Below, in pieces: positions 35,680 through 47,275 of a stretch of 64,000 nt of DNA. Every line of letters starts with the position of its first letter. The first letter of the stretch is position 1. The position numbers were made by a program, and so were the translations under genes. Source of the DNA: Molossus alvarezi (lineage: Eukaryota > Chordata > Mammalia > Chiroptera > Molossidae). The notes under the pieces were generated by a model. The model was not told the DNA's origin and did not search any database. It saw nothing but the letters and a program-made list of their open reading frames with translations. Location: the NCBI GenBank assembly GCA_037176705.1, contig CM073898.1:40884988-40948987 (forward strand), given 5' to 3'.

Positions 35680-35945
35680 TCACTCATTGCTATCTGAAAT
35701 GCCCTTTCTCCTCCTCTTGTGAAAGCTTGTCATCTTTTAATATCTAGTTCAAAGGTTACTTCCTTTATAGAGCCCTAACCCCCTCCCTGAGGCAAAATTA
35801 TGTACTCCTTTATTTCTATTCCCATTTACTTATTAATTTCCACCATAGCACATGATATATTTTATATTGTTCCTTCATTAACCCCCCAGAGGGATCATTA
35901 AATATTAATTGGATGAAAGAATGAGTGAATGAATGAATATTAAGC
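35680..35945 (+). mobile_element. L2 LINE 3' end
   Basis: Forward L2: 'tctgaaatgccctttctcctcct', 'atctagttcaaaggttacttcctttatag', 'agccctaaccccctccctgaggc' and 'ggatgaaagaatgagtgaatgaatg' at the end. An ancient mammalian LINE. Confidence 0.75.
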
Positions 35946-36399
35946 ACTCAATTAAAAGTTTATAAAAATTGAGGTGTTAGTTATCCAGCTCTGCCTTCAA
36001 CTATGGAACTTAAGTCTTGCCGAAACTCTGATGCACTCAGTAGGTTACTGCTGCCTGCTTCTCTGTTCTTTAGATGCCACACCCTACTTCACTGGGCTCT
36101 GTCTCCTCCCCTGGTCACAGTTATCGCTGAAGCACCTACCCAACCCTGTAGGATTCCTGGTGTCTAGTTCTTCCCTCCAGGAAGGTCACTCTGCTGTGAT
36201 ATAATCTATCTATTTTTGCACTTCCACACAGTATAAGTAACATATCATATTTGTACTTCAACACAGCATAAGTAACAGTGGCTTCACATTAAGAGAAGTA
36301 GCCCAGACCAAATTTAGAAGTGATAGAATTGAACACACTCTATTGAACCTTTCATCAGAAAAGCAGAATGTCTCAAATGCATAATAGAGATCCATGTTT

Positions 36400-36605
36400 T
36401 CTTCATCCTTCCCAGCCCCGAGGACTGACTAAACTCCTGGTAGCTTCTATACCTCCTAAGAATCTCATTTGATATTCAGCAGATGCTATCTCCTATTATT
36501 GTTTATCTCTCATAGATGTACACTTACCAACTCAACTAGACCTTAAGCCCTTAAATGTTATTCTTTTTCCTTCCCCAGACCCTAGCACACACTGCCTTCC
36601 AAATA
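36400..36605 (+). mobile_element. Possible L2 fragment
   Basis: 'actcaactagaccttaagccc' and 'ccccagaccctagcacacactgcc' recall the L2 3' end (ctagactgtaagctcc..cccagcgcctagcacagtgcc). Weak. Confidence 0.35.
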
Positions 36606-38139
36606 AAACATGAGGACACATGGCTCCACAAAGAATATTGTCTTTGGTTTGTAAAAAAGAAAAAAAATTCTTTAGGAAATTATATTGTGCTGTAAAAATT
36701 AAATAACATTTATTTATACATACAAAGAGTTGCCTTTGATGAAAAATAATACTGTTATGTGAAAGTAAATGCATATTTCAGCAAAAAGTATGCATATTAG
36801 TTTCAATAATGCTGCATTTTATTTTGTCCTTCACTGACTATTGAAGTTGATGGAATATTTTTCTTCTCACATGTTTGAAATTGGATAACTCAGTAATACT
36901 TAATTCTTTTTAAATGTCCATTAACCTACCTTGTAAAGGTCAGAATGATCTATTTGAATTATCAAGAAATAGCTTACTCTTTTACTGGTCATTGATAACT
37001 TGATTGTTGTACAGACTGGTTAATCGCTGAAGATCCCCATTGCAACCTTTGTATTAACAGCAAGATGTTGAAATCACCTTTCTTCATTTTTGAAATACTA
37101 ATTATTCTCAAAATAGAATTCTTACACTACATTTGGATTTCTTTTACTTTCAGAAACACAATTCATTTAGATTACTGTCCACACTGAAAAATATTCTCAT
37201 ACAAAGTAGAAAAAAATCTTGTCCAAAATTTTCCACAGAGTCTTTCTTCTTTCCTTCCCTTCCCTTCCTTCCTATGTTATTTTAGATACTTTCATTCATG
37301 TGTTAGTTCCTAAGAAAAAACGTTACTAAGTATCTCTGTTAGTTACTAGGACTAAAGAAACAGATCAAATTGTTTCATAGGAGACAATGAGACAGAATAA
37401 AGTGAACTATCTCACACAGAAATTAAATTTGTATCCTAGACCTCATCTGTAACCTACTCTTAAAAAAATAACTAAATAAAAATTACAGGCAAGAGAGTTA
37501 TTGATAACATTTTACACACTTTATTGTACAGATCTTAGAAACACAACCATGTCATCTGGATCTAAATGCCTCCTGAGACCAAGTACTGATTCTGATTCCC
37601 TACAATAATGACTCTTAAAGCGGAAATTCAGGTTTAGTACAAAACTTCAGTTAACTAGAAAAACTTTAAGCTCCATTGTAAGAAATCTGGTCATTGAAAT
37701 GCTACAAAGCTATGGTTAACCCTGTCAGTCACAAAAAGATTTGTCCTCTAAACTGAAAAATCAGGTAATTGTATTCAATGGAGTTGTCAATAGCCTCAAA
37801 TAAAGTGTGGTCCCATATTTCTACACTGAAAAACATGAAGAGGGGCATATAAGTTTTGCACTGATGTTGACATTTTTTAAACATATCATATGATATTGGA
37901 AGCAGGATGGCTCAACTAGACACACACTGTGTTTTCATTTGACCTATTATCGGTGCTTCGGATAGAAATCATAAAAAACACTCATGCTTTAGAAATATAT
38001 GTGCATCATAGTAAGAAAGGAAAGGGAATACTGAATGTGGTCCTTTCTATACATTATAAAGGTATTTCTCAACCCACCTTTTTGACACATTTGCCTATAT
38101 CGATCAGAAGCCGTTAGACTGACACTGTCTGGCCTGTCT
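36606..38139. other. Unique AT-rich DNA
   Basis: No gene or dispersed repeat was recognised. A small pyrimidine-rich patch (ttccttcccttcccttccttcc) is at about 37250-37273. Confidence 0.35.
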
Positions 38140-39060
38140 AAATCCATCAATTGCTAAGCTGTTGATGCTTGATTCCCTAAATATAAATATTATTCATAAG
38201 CTTTTTATTGAAGAGATCAATAATTATGTGCATATTAAATTTGCATTATTGCTGTTGTTAACAGTGCCCTTTAGCTGGCCACAGATTATGCTCTTCTGCT
38301 CAGGCTGCCATAGATGATAAACATTTCATTAGCAACACTTAGAACACTTAGGATGCCATGTCCCCAAGACCGTACATGTGAATTGTAAGGAACCTGTTTA
38401 GTGTTAGGGTAAGTACATATTCCCTATACTTTTAATTGTATTTTCATTCTGGATGCCCAAAACCCTCCCGTTAAATATGTTTTTCCCACTTAAAAACTGC
38501 TTTGTGGGGATGGCATGTCTTAGTTGTCCCCGAGACAATGCATAATGCACTGCTGTGATGGGCTTTCAGTTAAACTAAGAGGCAGGCAAGTTGCCGACTG
38601 GCTTCGGAAGATTTTAAAGCACTAATAAAACACGCTGTACTTGAAACAACAACAACAAAAACTTGTTTTTGGGGGGCTGGATTCCAGAAGAGCCTTTCTG
38701 TGATTTAGTTTTTACATATAGAAATAGACAACAAATGCGTTTTACTGAGTGATTGTAAAGCTTCTATTGTCTTCTCTACATACCGTATTTTAGGTCCAAC
38801 AACAGAGAAATATTGGTGCCAAATTTTCCAAAGCAACTAATTTGTGCACAGAAATTATGCAGAAGACAAAATCAGCTAGTTGCCCTTACAAATGAGGCAG
38901 TTGTGCATGTAAAACAGGTAATGGCATATTTTGCACCAGCAATTACCTTTCTTGCACCTGTGAGTGCCTGTTTTGCATATATAAGTAGGTCCCTGTTTAT
39001 TGCATTTAAAGCTGCCACCTCAGCTTCTTTAGGTAAACTTTATGTTTTTTTACTAAATGT
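38140..39060. promoter_or_regulatory. Candidate conserved non-coding block
   Basis: About 900 bp with no recognised repeat. It is rich in taat/ataat and octamer-like words (for example ttgattccctaaatataaat, attatgtgcatattaaatttgc, ttgcatattt-like text near 38930-38980). This texture resembles vertebrate developmental enhancers, but that is a guess from composition only. The frame at 38813-39145 (110 codons) has no domain. Confidence 0.25.
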
Positions 39061-39926
39061 CACTCCAAAACAAAAAGAGGGGGGCATTTCTATGGTGGGT
39101 TTATGTGTTTGTGTGCACGTGTGTGCCTGTATGTATGCTTTTTAAATAACTGGAAAATTGATGCTAACTTCATTTGATTTTAAGTACTATACCTCGCAAG
39201 GCTGTGTTCAGTGATATAAAATATTTCATTTTGGTTTTATGACATAAATGTCTAAATGTCCTGCTGCTGAGGTGTATCAATCAAATCAAAGGTTCAAATT
39301 TAATATTATCCAGGTGCCAGGATGAGAGAGAAAACGATAACTTCAGTTCACAGTCAACCGACACAGAATGTCTTCACAGTCAATAACAGGCTCCTCCATG
39401 TACCTCTCGCAGAGCCATTACTTCAGGGTTCATAAAGTGGGATGCTGCACTTCTGACAATTTGGTTGGTTCTTTCCCCCCTTATCTATGTATAAATATAT
39501 TTATAGAGAAAATTGTTACTTGCATGAAAAAAAGAAAATATCAAATTCACTTTAAATAGGCATCATAAGCAATTAAAATCCACAGTGTTTCAAGGACAGT
39601 TCACAGCCTTTTCATAAACCAAAGCAAACCCCAAATCCATTTTTATAACCCCACTGCATCCAGTAGTTCGTCATTCTGAAGCTATCAAACTGAATGCTTG
39701 AATACATCTTACTGACCTATTATTTATCATTAAATCCCAAGAGAGGTACAGACATGATCAGTCCAGCAGATCACACCACGAGGCACAGGTGTAGGAAGCA
39801 AAATTTCAAGCAAGATATCCAGTAGGGTTTCATTACTTGCTAATTTAATGGCAAATAGCATACCCTGTTTGTTGATCTTCAGATCAGTGAACTGCATGAG
39901 GAATGTTTATGGTCATGAGTATAGAG

Positions 39927-39970
39927 TTGATTTGATTTGAATGATTGATTTCAGAGAGAGAGAAGTGGTA

Positions 39971-40020
<50 letters not shown>

Positions 40021-40140
40021 CATTCCACTTATTTATGCATTCATTGGTTGATTCTTGTATGTGCCCTGACCAGGGATCAAACCCACAACCTTGGCGTACT
40101 GGGACGACACTCTAACTAACAGAGCCACCCAGCCAGGACC
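39927..40140 (-). mobile_element. Ves-type SINE, diverged, with expanded (GA)n
   Basis: Reverse copy. The head is at the right ('gagccacccagccaggacc'), the B-box side reads 'ccagggatcaaacccacaacc', and the CT-rich part shows as a long (GA)n at about 39952-40014. TSDs are eroded (perhaps gagta). Confidence 0.8.
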
Positions 40141-40385
40141 CGAGTACACTGTCATTTATTAAGTGTGGCAAAGGACAGCATATAATACTGTGATTGAGAA
40201 CCTGGCTAAAGGCCAAGGGCATGACAAGCCTGAGACCCCCAGACAACAAATGGAAAGGAAGTAAAGTGTGGGCTCTTTTCTCTCTCCAGAGTGTCTTTTG
40301 GCCAAGAGGAAAGGGCTATGTAGAGTGTGCCCTCCAGGTTAAAGAAATACTGATTTTCTACATGAACAGAGTCATTCCTCTAAAC

Positions 40386-40605
40386 CAGAAATTGGCAAAC
40401 TCTTTCTGTAAGAGACCAGACAGTAAACATTTTAGGCTTTGTGGACCATATGGTGCTGTTGCAACAGCTCAACTCTGCCATTGTAGCAAAAAGCAGCCAT
40501 AGACAATATGGAAATGAAATGGGGTGGCTATGTTCAATAAAATTTTATTTACAAAACAGGCACTGGGCCAGATTTAGTTTGTGGGCTATAGTTTGCTGAC
40601 ACCTG
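40386..40605 (+). mobile_element. MER5A (hAT-Charlie, non-autonomous)
   Basis: Well-preserved MER5A: 'cagaaattggcaaactctttctgtaa', 'aaacattttaggctttgtgg', 'caactctgccattgtagc', 'caataaaattttatttacaaaa' and an end 'gtttgctgacacctg'. The 17-bp terminal inverted repeats are visible; the 8-bp TSDs are worn (ctctaaac / ctaggaag). Confidence 0.88.
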
Positions 40606-40606
40606 C

Positions 40607-40826
40607 TAGGAAGGAAGGAAGGAAGGAAGGAAGGAAGGAAGGAAGGAAGGAAGGAAGGAAGGGAGGGAGGGAGGGAGGGAGGGAGGGAGGAAGGAAGGAA
40701 GGAAAAAAGGAAGGAAGGAAAAAAGGAAGGAAGGAAAGGAGGGAGGGAGGGAGGAAGGAAGGAAGGAAGGAAGGAAGGAAGGAAGGAAGGAAGGAAGGAA
40801 GGAAGGAGAGAGAGAGAGAGAGAGAA
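40607..40826. repeat. Long (AAGG)n/(GGGA)n/(GA)n purine tract
   Basis: About 220 bp of pure purine on the + strand: aagg units, a gggа-type block, mixed aaaagg, aagg again, then (ga)n. It starts right at the MER5A right end. Apparent frames on both strands (KEGRKEGR, SFLPSFLP) are translations of the repeat. Confidence 0.95.
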
Positions 40827-41309
40827 AGAAACTTATGGTTTTGGTTTTAAACAAAACCTATATCTATATAAAGGGAACAGGTAATGTTAGCCATTAATTA
40901 TGTCAACATTCACATCTTCCTTCTAATGACATCCATCTCGTGGAGGTGTTCATAGCTACACTCATGTGTAGGGTCACTAATTTCAGGTTTCTTTTTCTTT
41001 CCTACTCAACAATATATCCTTTATTCCAGTTGTTAATACTACATAAACAATGGTTAGTTTTGTGTATGTGTTTGGGGCGGCATGTCATATAATTAGGTAC
41101 TACACCTTAGCTGTGAGTGGACACAGGAGAAAAAAGAAACTCATGAAAGTCCTTAGGAGTATTTGTATAGAAAAACATTATAAAAAACAAAAAAACGAAA
41201 ATATTAATTCATGCATTTGATGGAAAATAAAGCAGCAAAGAAGTGACCTCTTCCATGTTCGGTTTGTTCCAAAGATGAAGGAGGAGTTGTAAGAAAAAGA
41301 GAGAAAAGG

Positions 41310-41500
41310 TAAGGATGCCTACCACATACTAGGCACTGTGCTAAGTTTTTCATTTCCTTATTCTAGCAAATTTATATCTAGAAACATTTCTGTGGGTTAG
41401 GCTCTGTTAATAAAGCCAATTTACACATGAGAAAACTGAGGTTCAGCAAGAGTTCAGCCACCAGCTCAAGGTCATCCAAATAGTAAGTGACAGCAGAAAT
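41310..41500 (-). mobile_element. MIR SINE, reverse
   Basis: 'ctaccacatactaggcactgtgctaag', 'catgagaaaactgaggttcagc' and 'agctcaaggtcatccaaatagtaagtgacag' match the reversed MIR in order. Confidence 0.75.
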
Positions 41501-41602
41501 AACCTGAAAATTGCTTGATCAGTATTTACATGAAAAAGTGTTTCTTAATAATATTGCATGAATTCAACCAATTCATATACCAACTTTAAAAACCAAGACA
41601 TA

Positions 41603-41865
41603 GCCCTGGCCAATTTGGCTCAGCGGTTAGAGCATTGGCCTGCAGTCTGGAGAGACCCAGATTCAGTTCCCGCTAAGGGCACGTACCTCAGTTGCAGCTT
41701 GTCCCCGGCCCTGGTTGGGTCGTGCGGGAGGCAGCCTCTTGATGTGTTCTTTTCACGTCAATGTTTCTCTCTCTCTCTCTCTCTCTCTCTCCCCCCTCCC
41801 CCCCTCCCACTCTATCTGAACAAAAAAATGGAAAAATATCCTTGGGTGAGAATTAAAAACAAAAA
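41603..41865 (+). mobile_element. Ves-type SINE (young form)
   Basis: Head 'gccctggccaatttggctcag', (CT)n at about 41766-41791 and 'tatccttgggtgagaatt'. Exact 13-bp TSD (aaaccaagacata) at 41590-41602 and 41866-41878. Confidence 0.94.
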
Positions 41866-42388
41866 AAACCAAGACATATCAAGTAAAGCAATAAAAGATG
41901 CATAATTTCTAATTTTAAAAAAAATCTTGTATTAAGTTGACGGTAATTCCTCTTGGATACTCTTTTTATCCTGAATCTTAAGCAAACCCAGATTGTAAGT
42001 ATGCCTGTGCCTCCTCAAATCTCCCGCCTCAAGATTTCCCATTGATAGCTCCATCGCTTGCCCCTTTTCAGACCCTTCCCCTCCTCCTGACTATGACCTC
42101 TCGTCTAGATTGGAACCTATAAACTGTTGATATATCTACGAGTATAAGGTCTGATACATAATAGTTACTTTCCTAGAAAATATGTTTGTATATATATTTA
42201 TAGTGTATATAAAAAGTAACCCAATATAATTACCCTATCCTGCCAGTCAGTTCTGTTCACTGTACCTGTAATGTGCCCTGAGTACTACATTTCAAATTCT
42301 GCTCTTGTTATTCACCCTACTTGAAATGTCTGTTCTTCATCCTAGTCCTCCCCATGCATTCAGATCAATGAATGGAAACAATAAATGG

Positions 42389-42656
42389 GTTTGTTGTTGT
42401 TGTTGTTGTTGTTGTAGTTGTTTACCCTCACCCGAGGACATTTTCCCATTTTTTTGTTCAGGTAGAGGGAGAGGGAGAGAGAGGAACAGAGAGAGAGAGA
42501 AACATCGATGTGAAAGGGACACATCAAGTGGCCCGCACGACCAACCAGGGCCGGGGACAAACTGCAACCGAGGTATGTGCCCTTAGCGGGAACCGAACCC
42601 GGGTCTCTCAGGACCGCAGGTCGATGCTCTAACCGCTGAGCCAAACCGGCCAGGGC
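42389..42656 (-). mobile_element. Ves-type SINE with (GTT)n tail
   Basis: Reverse, CpG-rich copy. The tail at the left is a (gtt)n run (42389-42420) in place of plain A/T, that is (aac)n on the SINE strand. Then 'ccctcacccgaggacattttc', a GA run, and the head 'ccgctgagccaaaccggccagggc'. Exact 11-bp TSD (acaataaatgg) at 42378-42388 and 42657-42667. Confidence 0.94.
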
Positions 42657-42721
42657 ACAATAAATGGTTTTTAAGCTTCTGCTCAAAATTGTTTCCATCA
42701 TTTCTGCTTAGATTTCTTTGT

Positions 42722-42800
42722 TGAAGGTCACGGCGTGGGCAGGGTTGCGCGCCCTCCGGAAGGGAGCTGTCCAAGACCCGCGGCCACGGGCAGGAATGTC
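42722..42800 (-). mobile_element. Short CpG-rich LTR fragment
   Basis: 'gaaggtcacggcgtgggcagggttgcg..ccctccggaag' resembles the reversed block of an old MaLR/ERVL-type LTR (cagaaggaacgcagccctgccgacaccttga). It stands out as GC-rich in AT-rich DNA. Confidence 0.45.
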
Positions 42801-43105
42801 TCTCCTCTCACAGGCAAAGAGAGAATGAATATTTGAGAATAATAAAAAGACCTATTGGAGCAAAAATATTTTAGCTAGGCCATGTAGGAGAACATGGAAA
42901 AGTGATGAGCTTCGTTGTTACTGCCACAATCCACACTTCTTGTCACCCTGTGTCTGTTTTCTTCCTTCTTCCTACACATAGAATACACTCAATGCCTTCC
43001 CAAGGGAGACGGTACAAAGTCCCATGAAGTCATTCCATCCAACATAAAGTCCAGGAGTGCCAGAGTTCTCCATCCGGTCCAGATATGGTTTCTTTTCTTT
43101 CTTTT

Positions 43106-43123
43106 TTTTGGGGGGGGGGGGGC
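43106..43123. repeat. Poly-T/poly-G tract
   Basis: 'tttttttt' followed by about 12 consecutive g, then 'cgcg'. A homopolymer junction; its length may be assembly-sensitive. Confidence 0.7.
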
Positions 43124-43263
43124 GCGATATACTAAAAGGAAAAACAAAATAAAAAACCTTTGTCATCTAAGCCTTTTCCCCAGTATCCCATCACCACATA
43201 CGAGAGAAGGAACAGTAATAAGAGATAAATAATTAAAATGGAAGGATAGTATATTATTTCCCT

Positions 43264-43650
43264 AGGTCCGACATAATAAAATGCCATAGATTGGGTGGTT
43301 TAAACAAGAGAAATTCATTTTCTCACAGTTCTGGAGACTTAGAAGTTAAGATCAGGTGTCAGCAATTTGGGTTCTTCTGAGGATGCTCTCCTTGGCTTGT
43401 ATTCAGCCACTTTCCTGCTGTGTTCTTCAGGTGGCCGTTATACTATGTGACTATATTCCTGGTGTGTTTCCAAATTTCCTCTTCTTATTAGGGCACCAGT
43501 CAGATTGGATTAGGGTCCACCCTAATAGCCTCATTGTAAATGAATCTCCTCTTTAAAATCCCTGTGTCCAAATACAGTCACATTCTGAAGTTCTGGGAGT
43601 TAGTGCTTCAAAGTATGAATTTGGTGGGGGACACAATTCAGCTCCTAACA
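43264..43650 (-). mobile_element. MLT1A-like LTR (ERVL-MaLR)
   Basis: Reverse LTR: 'acaattcagctcctaaca' at its 5' end (right), 'ccaaatacagtcacattctgaag', 'agggtccaccctaatagcc', 'cattttctcacagttctggaga' and 'aatgccatagattgggtggttt' at its 3' end (left). It covers nearly the whole LTR as a solitary copy; no internal retroviral genes are present. Confidence 0.8.
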
Positions 43651-44134
43651 AACGGGACACACTCAGCAGTCACTAGTCTAAAGACCTTCTACCCTAGCAG
43701 TGGGGAGGTTCTTTGACTAGATCCAGATTCTACTTTGGAAGGAAATTCTTTTCCCATTGTTCTCTGTGGCCCCTAAGGCCACCTGCAGAAGGTTTTTCCT
43801 TTTTTATTTTCTCCCTTTACTGTATCTTTGATAGTCATGAGGGAAAAGGCCCTCCTTAGTAGCATACTGTTTTCCAGCCCACTCTGGCTTCTGGAAGATA
43901 TGGGCCCAGAAGTTGTTTTAAATTTCAGTCAAAGGCTTTAAAAATCTGGGGGAAAGATTTTATGGGCAATTCATTTCCCTTAAAAACTTACTAGGCTTGT
44001 AATCTTTTTGTTCCAGTAATATGTGCCTACCAGTTTTCACACAAAAACTTTCAAGATACTATTCTCATATCTACTTTATTTCCTAAACATAATCTCTACA
44101 GCTCCCCCCCCCTCCATTTCTGTCTATTTCTGTA

Positions 44135-44640
44135 GTAATCAGAATTGTAAGATGGTCCCTAAAATTACTATCCCTGGTGTACATGTCCTGGATAATATCC
44201 TCCCCTTAGTGTTAGTGAGATATCTGAATGTGCAGGATCTCACTTCTGAGATTAAATTATGTTATATGATAAAAGGAAAAGATTTTTTGTAGATGCAATT
44301 ATAGTTCCTAATAAATTGACTTTGAGTTAATGAAAATATAGATTATCCTGGTTGAGTCTGACCTAATCAGTTTAGTCATTAAAAGTTAGTCAAAGTCAGA
44401 TACTTGAAGCAACAGAGACTGCATCTCTCTTGCTGGCTCTGAAGAAGTAGATTTCCATGAGTTCTACAGATGCAAGAAAATAAATTCTATCAACACTATG
44501 TAAGCTTGAAAGAACCTCAACATCAAATGAGATCAAAGTCCCAGCGGACACCTTGATTACAGTTTCGTGAGATACTGAGCGAAGGATCCAGCTAAACCCT
44601 ACCCAGACTCCTGACACATAGAAAGTGTGATACAAATAAA
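44135..44640 (+). mobile_element. ERVL/MaLR-type LTR relic
   Basis: Blocks in order: 'agattttttgtagatgcaattatag', 'tagattatcctggttgagtctgacctaatcag', 'ttgctggctctgaagaagtag', 'caagaaaataaattctatcaac', 'cggacaccttgattacag' and 'acccagactcctgacacatag'. It belongs to the same family as the copy at 46716-47130. The name is uncertain. Confidence 0.6.
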
Positions 44641-44654
44641 TGGATATTTTGAGG

Positions 44655-44757
44655 TTTTAACAGCTATACTGAGATACAATTTATATACCATAACATTTTG
44701 GGTATAGTTTTTAGCCAATACATTTAGAATAACTTGTTACTATTTTTCTAATACAAT
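44655..44757 (+). mobile_element. L1M-type 3' fragment
   Basis: 'aacagctatactgagatacaatttatataccataac' resembles 'tttattgagatataattcacataccataaaa' near the 3' end of old mammalian L1 elements. Confidence 0.5.
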
Positions 44758-45136
44758 GGCAAGTATTTTAAGGCTTTTATAACTAAAGGGGAAGGTTTAA
44801 AGTTATTTTGATCTTTTGACCCTAGTCACTGTATCTACCTGGTACCTTTTCATTGGACATTTGATCCTCAAGGCTTTTGCTAGTATCATATCCCACCCTG
44901 AAAACCCCACATTTCTGAACACTGTATTTCCTGTCATTCCTGCTACAAACCATTTTTTTTTTTCAGAGTTAATCTTATTCTTACAATAACTCACCATACA
45001 GTGTCTGAGATGCACTACAGATGTTTTCTAATACTTTGACCTGGAGTTGCCAGCTTGGAACACACTAGCATAGTCTGTTTCCCAAATTACTTCTGATGAC
45101 AGTTGCTCATATAATTTGTCACTGTAGAACAAGGAT

Positions 45137-45192
45137 TTCTCCTTCTCCTTCCCCTTCCCTTTTCCATTCCCCTTCCCCTTCTCCGTCTCTTC

Positions 45193-45247
<55 letters not shown>

Positions 45248-45258
45248 TTTTTTTTTCA
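45137..45258. repeat. (CCTT)n/(CTTT)n pyrimidine tract
   Basis: 'ccttccccttccc' units pass into a run of cttt ending in poly-T. Frames through it are artefacts. Confidence 0.93.
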
Positions 45259-45349
45259 GCTTCCAATATCTATCTCCTTATTGTCTGTCTCTCAAGCTTA
45301 ATGCATCCCCCCACTTCTACCAATTTCTGAATCGGTTATAATGAACTAG

Positions 45350-45615
45350 ACTAAATAAAAAAATCTCTGAGGCTTAATATATAAAAGGTTTTATTTTTGT
45401 TTTTGCCCATTTAAAATCCAACACAGGTTGAGCTACCCTCTTCCATCTTGTAGCTTCACCATGGAGAACTCATGGGCATTTGGGGTCACCGTAGTAGAGG
45501 AAGAGATGGAAGAGGCACATAGCCTCTTCACTGCATTGACCTGGAGGAGACACATTTCATGTCCACTCATGGTCCATTGGCTAGACCTAATCTTATGGCC
45601 CCAATCTAAGTAAAA
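45350..45615. mobile_element. Old interspersed repeat, family unresolved
   Basis: Text such as 'ttccatcttgtagcttcaccatgg', 'gacctggaggagacacatttc' and 'catggtccattggctagacctaatcttatggcccc' follows a mammalian-wide repeat pattern that I cannot name with confidence. The region 52400-52730 seems related. The frame at 45428-45613 is not a gene in my view. Confidence 0.4.
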
Positions 45616-46545
45616 GAAAGCAGAGACAGGTAAGAGAGCAGTTAGAATATTTGGTGATCACAGTATCTACCACAGGTGGACTTAAACACATGCTCTATAT
45701 TTTCTAGTTAATCATTCTCATCATTAATGTCATGTAAGAATTAGGGAAGGAAATCAGGGGTTCTAGGAAAAAGAATCAAGAAGCAAGCAGAGCATAACCA
45801 AGGTACAAATGGGAGAAAAGGAGGAAAGTCTAAGGGAAAAGGAAAAAAACAAAACAAAACAAGAAAATCTAAAGGATCAGCTTATCTGTATTTTGTTAAA
45901 GCCCTTCTGAGGCAAATTTGTTTTCTTCAGGAACTGAGCATCTCCTTGTCTCCCAAAGAGTCCCCGTAGTGACCAGGTTTCCCTCCATGTGTTGGAGAAT
46001 TATTGAAAAATTCAAAGCATGCTCCACTTGAGCACAGTGGTGCAAGGTTGATTTGATGTAGCAGTATAAAGTTTTATAGATTCACCTAAGTGTACGGTTA
46101 CTCTGTGAGGTATGAGATTGCATGTCACAGCTGTACAACAGCGTTTATAAGATAATATAAATAACTGCTACAGAGATTTTTTTTTTAGCACAGTTATGAT
46201 AAGTATCAACATTGAACTTTCAGCATATCAAAGAGGCTTTACATTGGACATTTCTCTTTGTATTGGGGCTCTCCTTCTGAGAGTGAGGCTCACTTTTAAA
46301 CTCCTAGGCTCAGACTGGATCAAAAACAGTACCAAAAATCTAGAGGAACAAGTGAAAAAAATTAATTAAATATCCCAATATAGTCTTTAAACAATTGAAT
46401 ATCAGTATTTGAATATTTACAAATGGCACTTATTTTGCTGACTTTTTGATTTTCATTTGTCATTGTACAAAGCCTAAATGCTATTGCTACAGAAACTATA
46501 AATATTTTTTTAAATTGAATGAGAGCTTGCCTTAGTAGGAAAGAT
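45616..46545. other. Unique AT-rich DNA
   Basis: Nothing was recognised in this stretch. Confidence 0.35.
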
Positions 46546-46705
46546 CAGTGTCCTGGAATCCAGGGTGACAGATACTAATTGCAGAACTGTCATTAATTGG
46601 TTGTATCAACTGTAGTCTGTCACTACACTTTCTGTTGTCCTGACTTCCCTCATCTTTAAGATGAAAATATCAGTGCCCCTCAGGCTTTCTCATAAGAGTC
46701 TAAAA
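46546..46705 (+). mobile_element. MIR SINE fragment
   Basis: 'gatcagtgtcctggaatccagggtgacag', 'actaattgcagaactgtcattaattgg' and 'ttccctcatctttaagatgaaaatatcagtgcccc' match forward MIR weakly. Confidence 0.5.
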
Positions 46706-46715
46706 GTGTTTTCGT

Positions 46716-47130
46716 GGTAGACCAAATAATCTATGTTCTAATTCCTGGGGCCTATAAACGTTACTTTACATGAATAAAGGACTTCACATATGTAATTAAG
46801 GTTAGGAAGCTTTAAGAGAGGGTGAGTGTCCTACATTATCCAGGTGGGCCAAATCAGTCACAGGAGCCCCTTAAAAGCTCTTAGAAGTTTCTCCAGCTAG
46901 AGTAGAAAGAGACACATGAGAGACAGCAGAAGGGGAAATCAGAAAGATTCCAACTCTAAGAAGGATTTGACTCACCTTTGCTGGAGGGGGCCGGGGACTC
47001 GTGGGAAAGCATGAGAAGGAATCCAGATAGCCTGTAGAAACAAAGACTAGTCCTTGACCGACATTCAGCAAGGAAAGGAGGACCCCAGTTCTCTATTCGG
47101 AAAGAAGTGAATTCCACATCTAGCTTGATC
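46716..47130 (+). mobile_element. ERVL/MaLR-type LTR relic
   Basis: 'tcacatatgtaattaaggttagg', 'ctacattatccaggtgggccaaatc' and 'ggagccccttaaaagctcttagaag' place it in the same family as 44135-44640. The right part is diverged. Confidence 0.6.
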
Positions 47131-47275
47131 CTGTTAGTACTCGGTCAAATCTCTGATGGCAAAATATTATGTAATTGAAGACCTGGTTTTCATTAACTGG
47201 TGTCATATTTATTTATTCAACCACATCAATGTATACTATGTGCAGAAGCTGTACAGAAAATTAAAGTTCTTTACG

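Noticed and set aside
40581..40854. Charged repetitive protein frame (KEGRKEGR) and its antisense
   Set aside because: Translation of the (AAGG)n tract.
43264..47130. Endogenous retrovirus with genes
   Set aside because: Only LTR-type sequence of MaLR/ERVL kind is present. I saw no gag, pol or env text between or beside the LTRs, and the LTRs are in different orientations.
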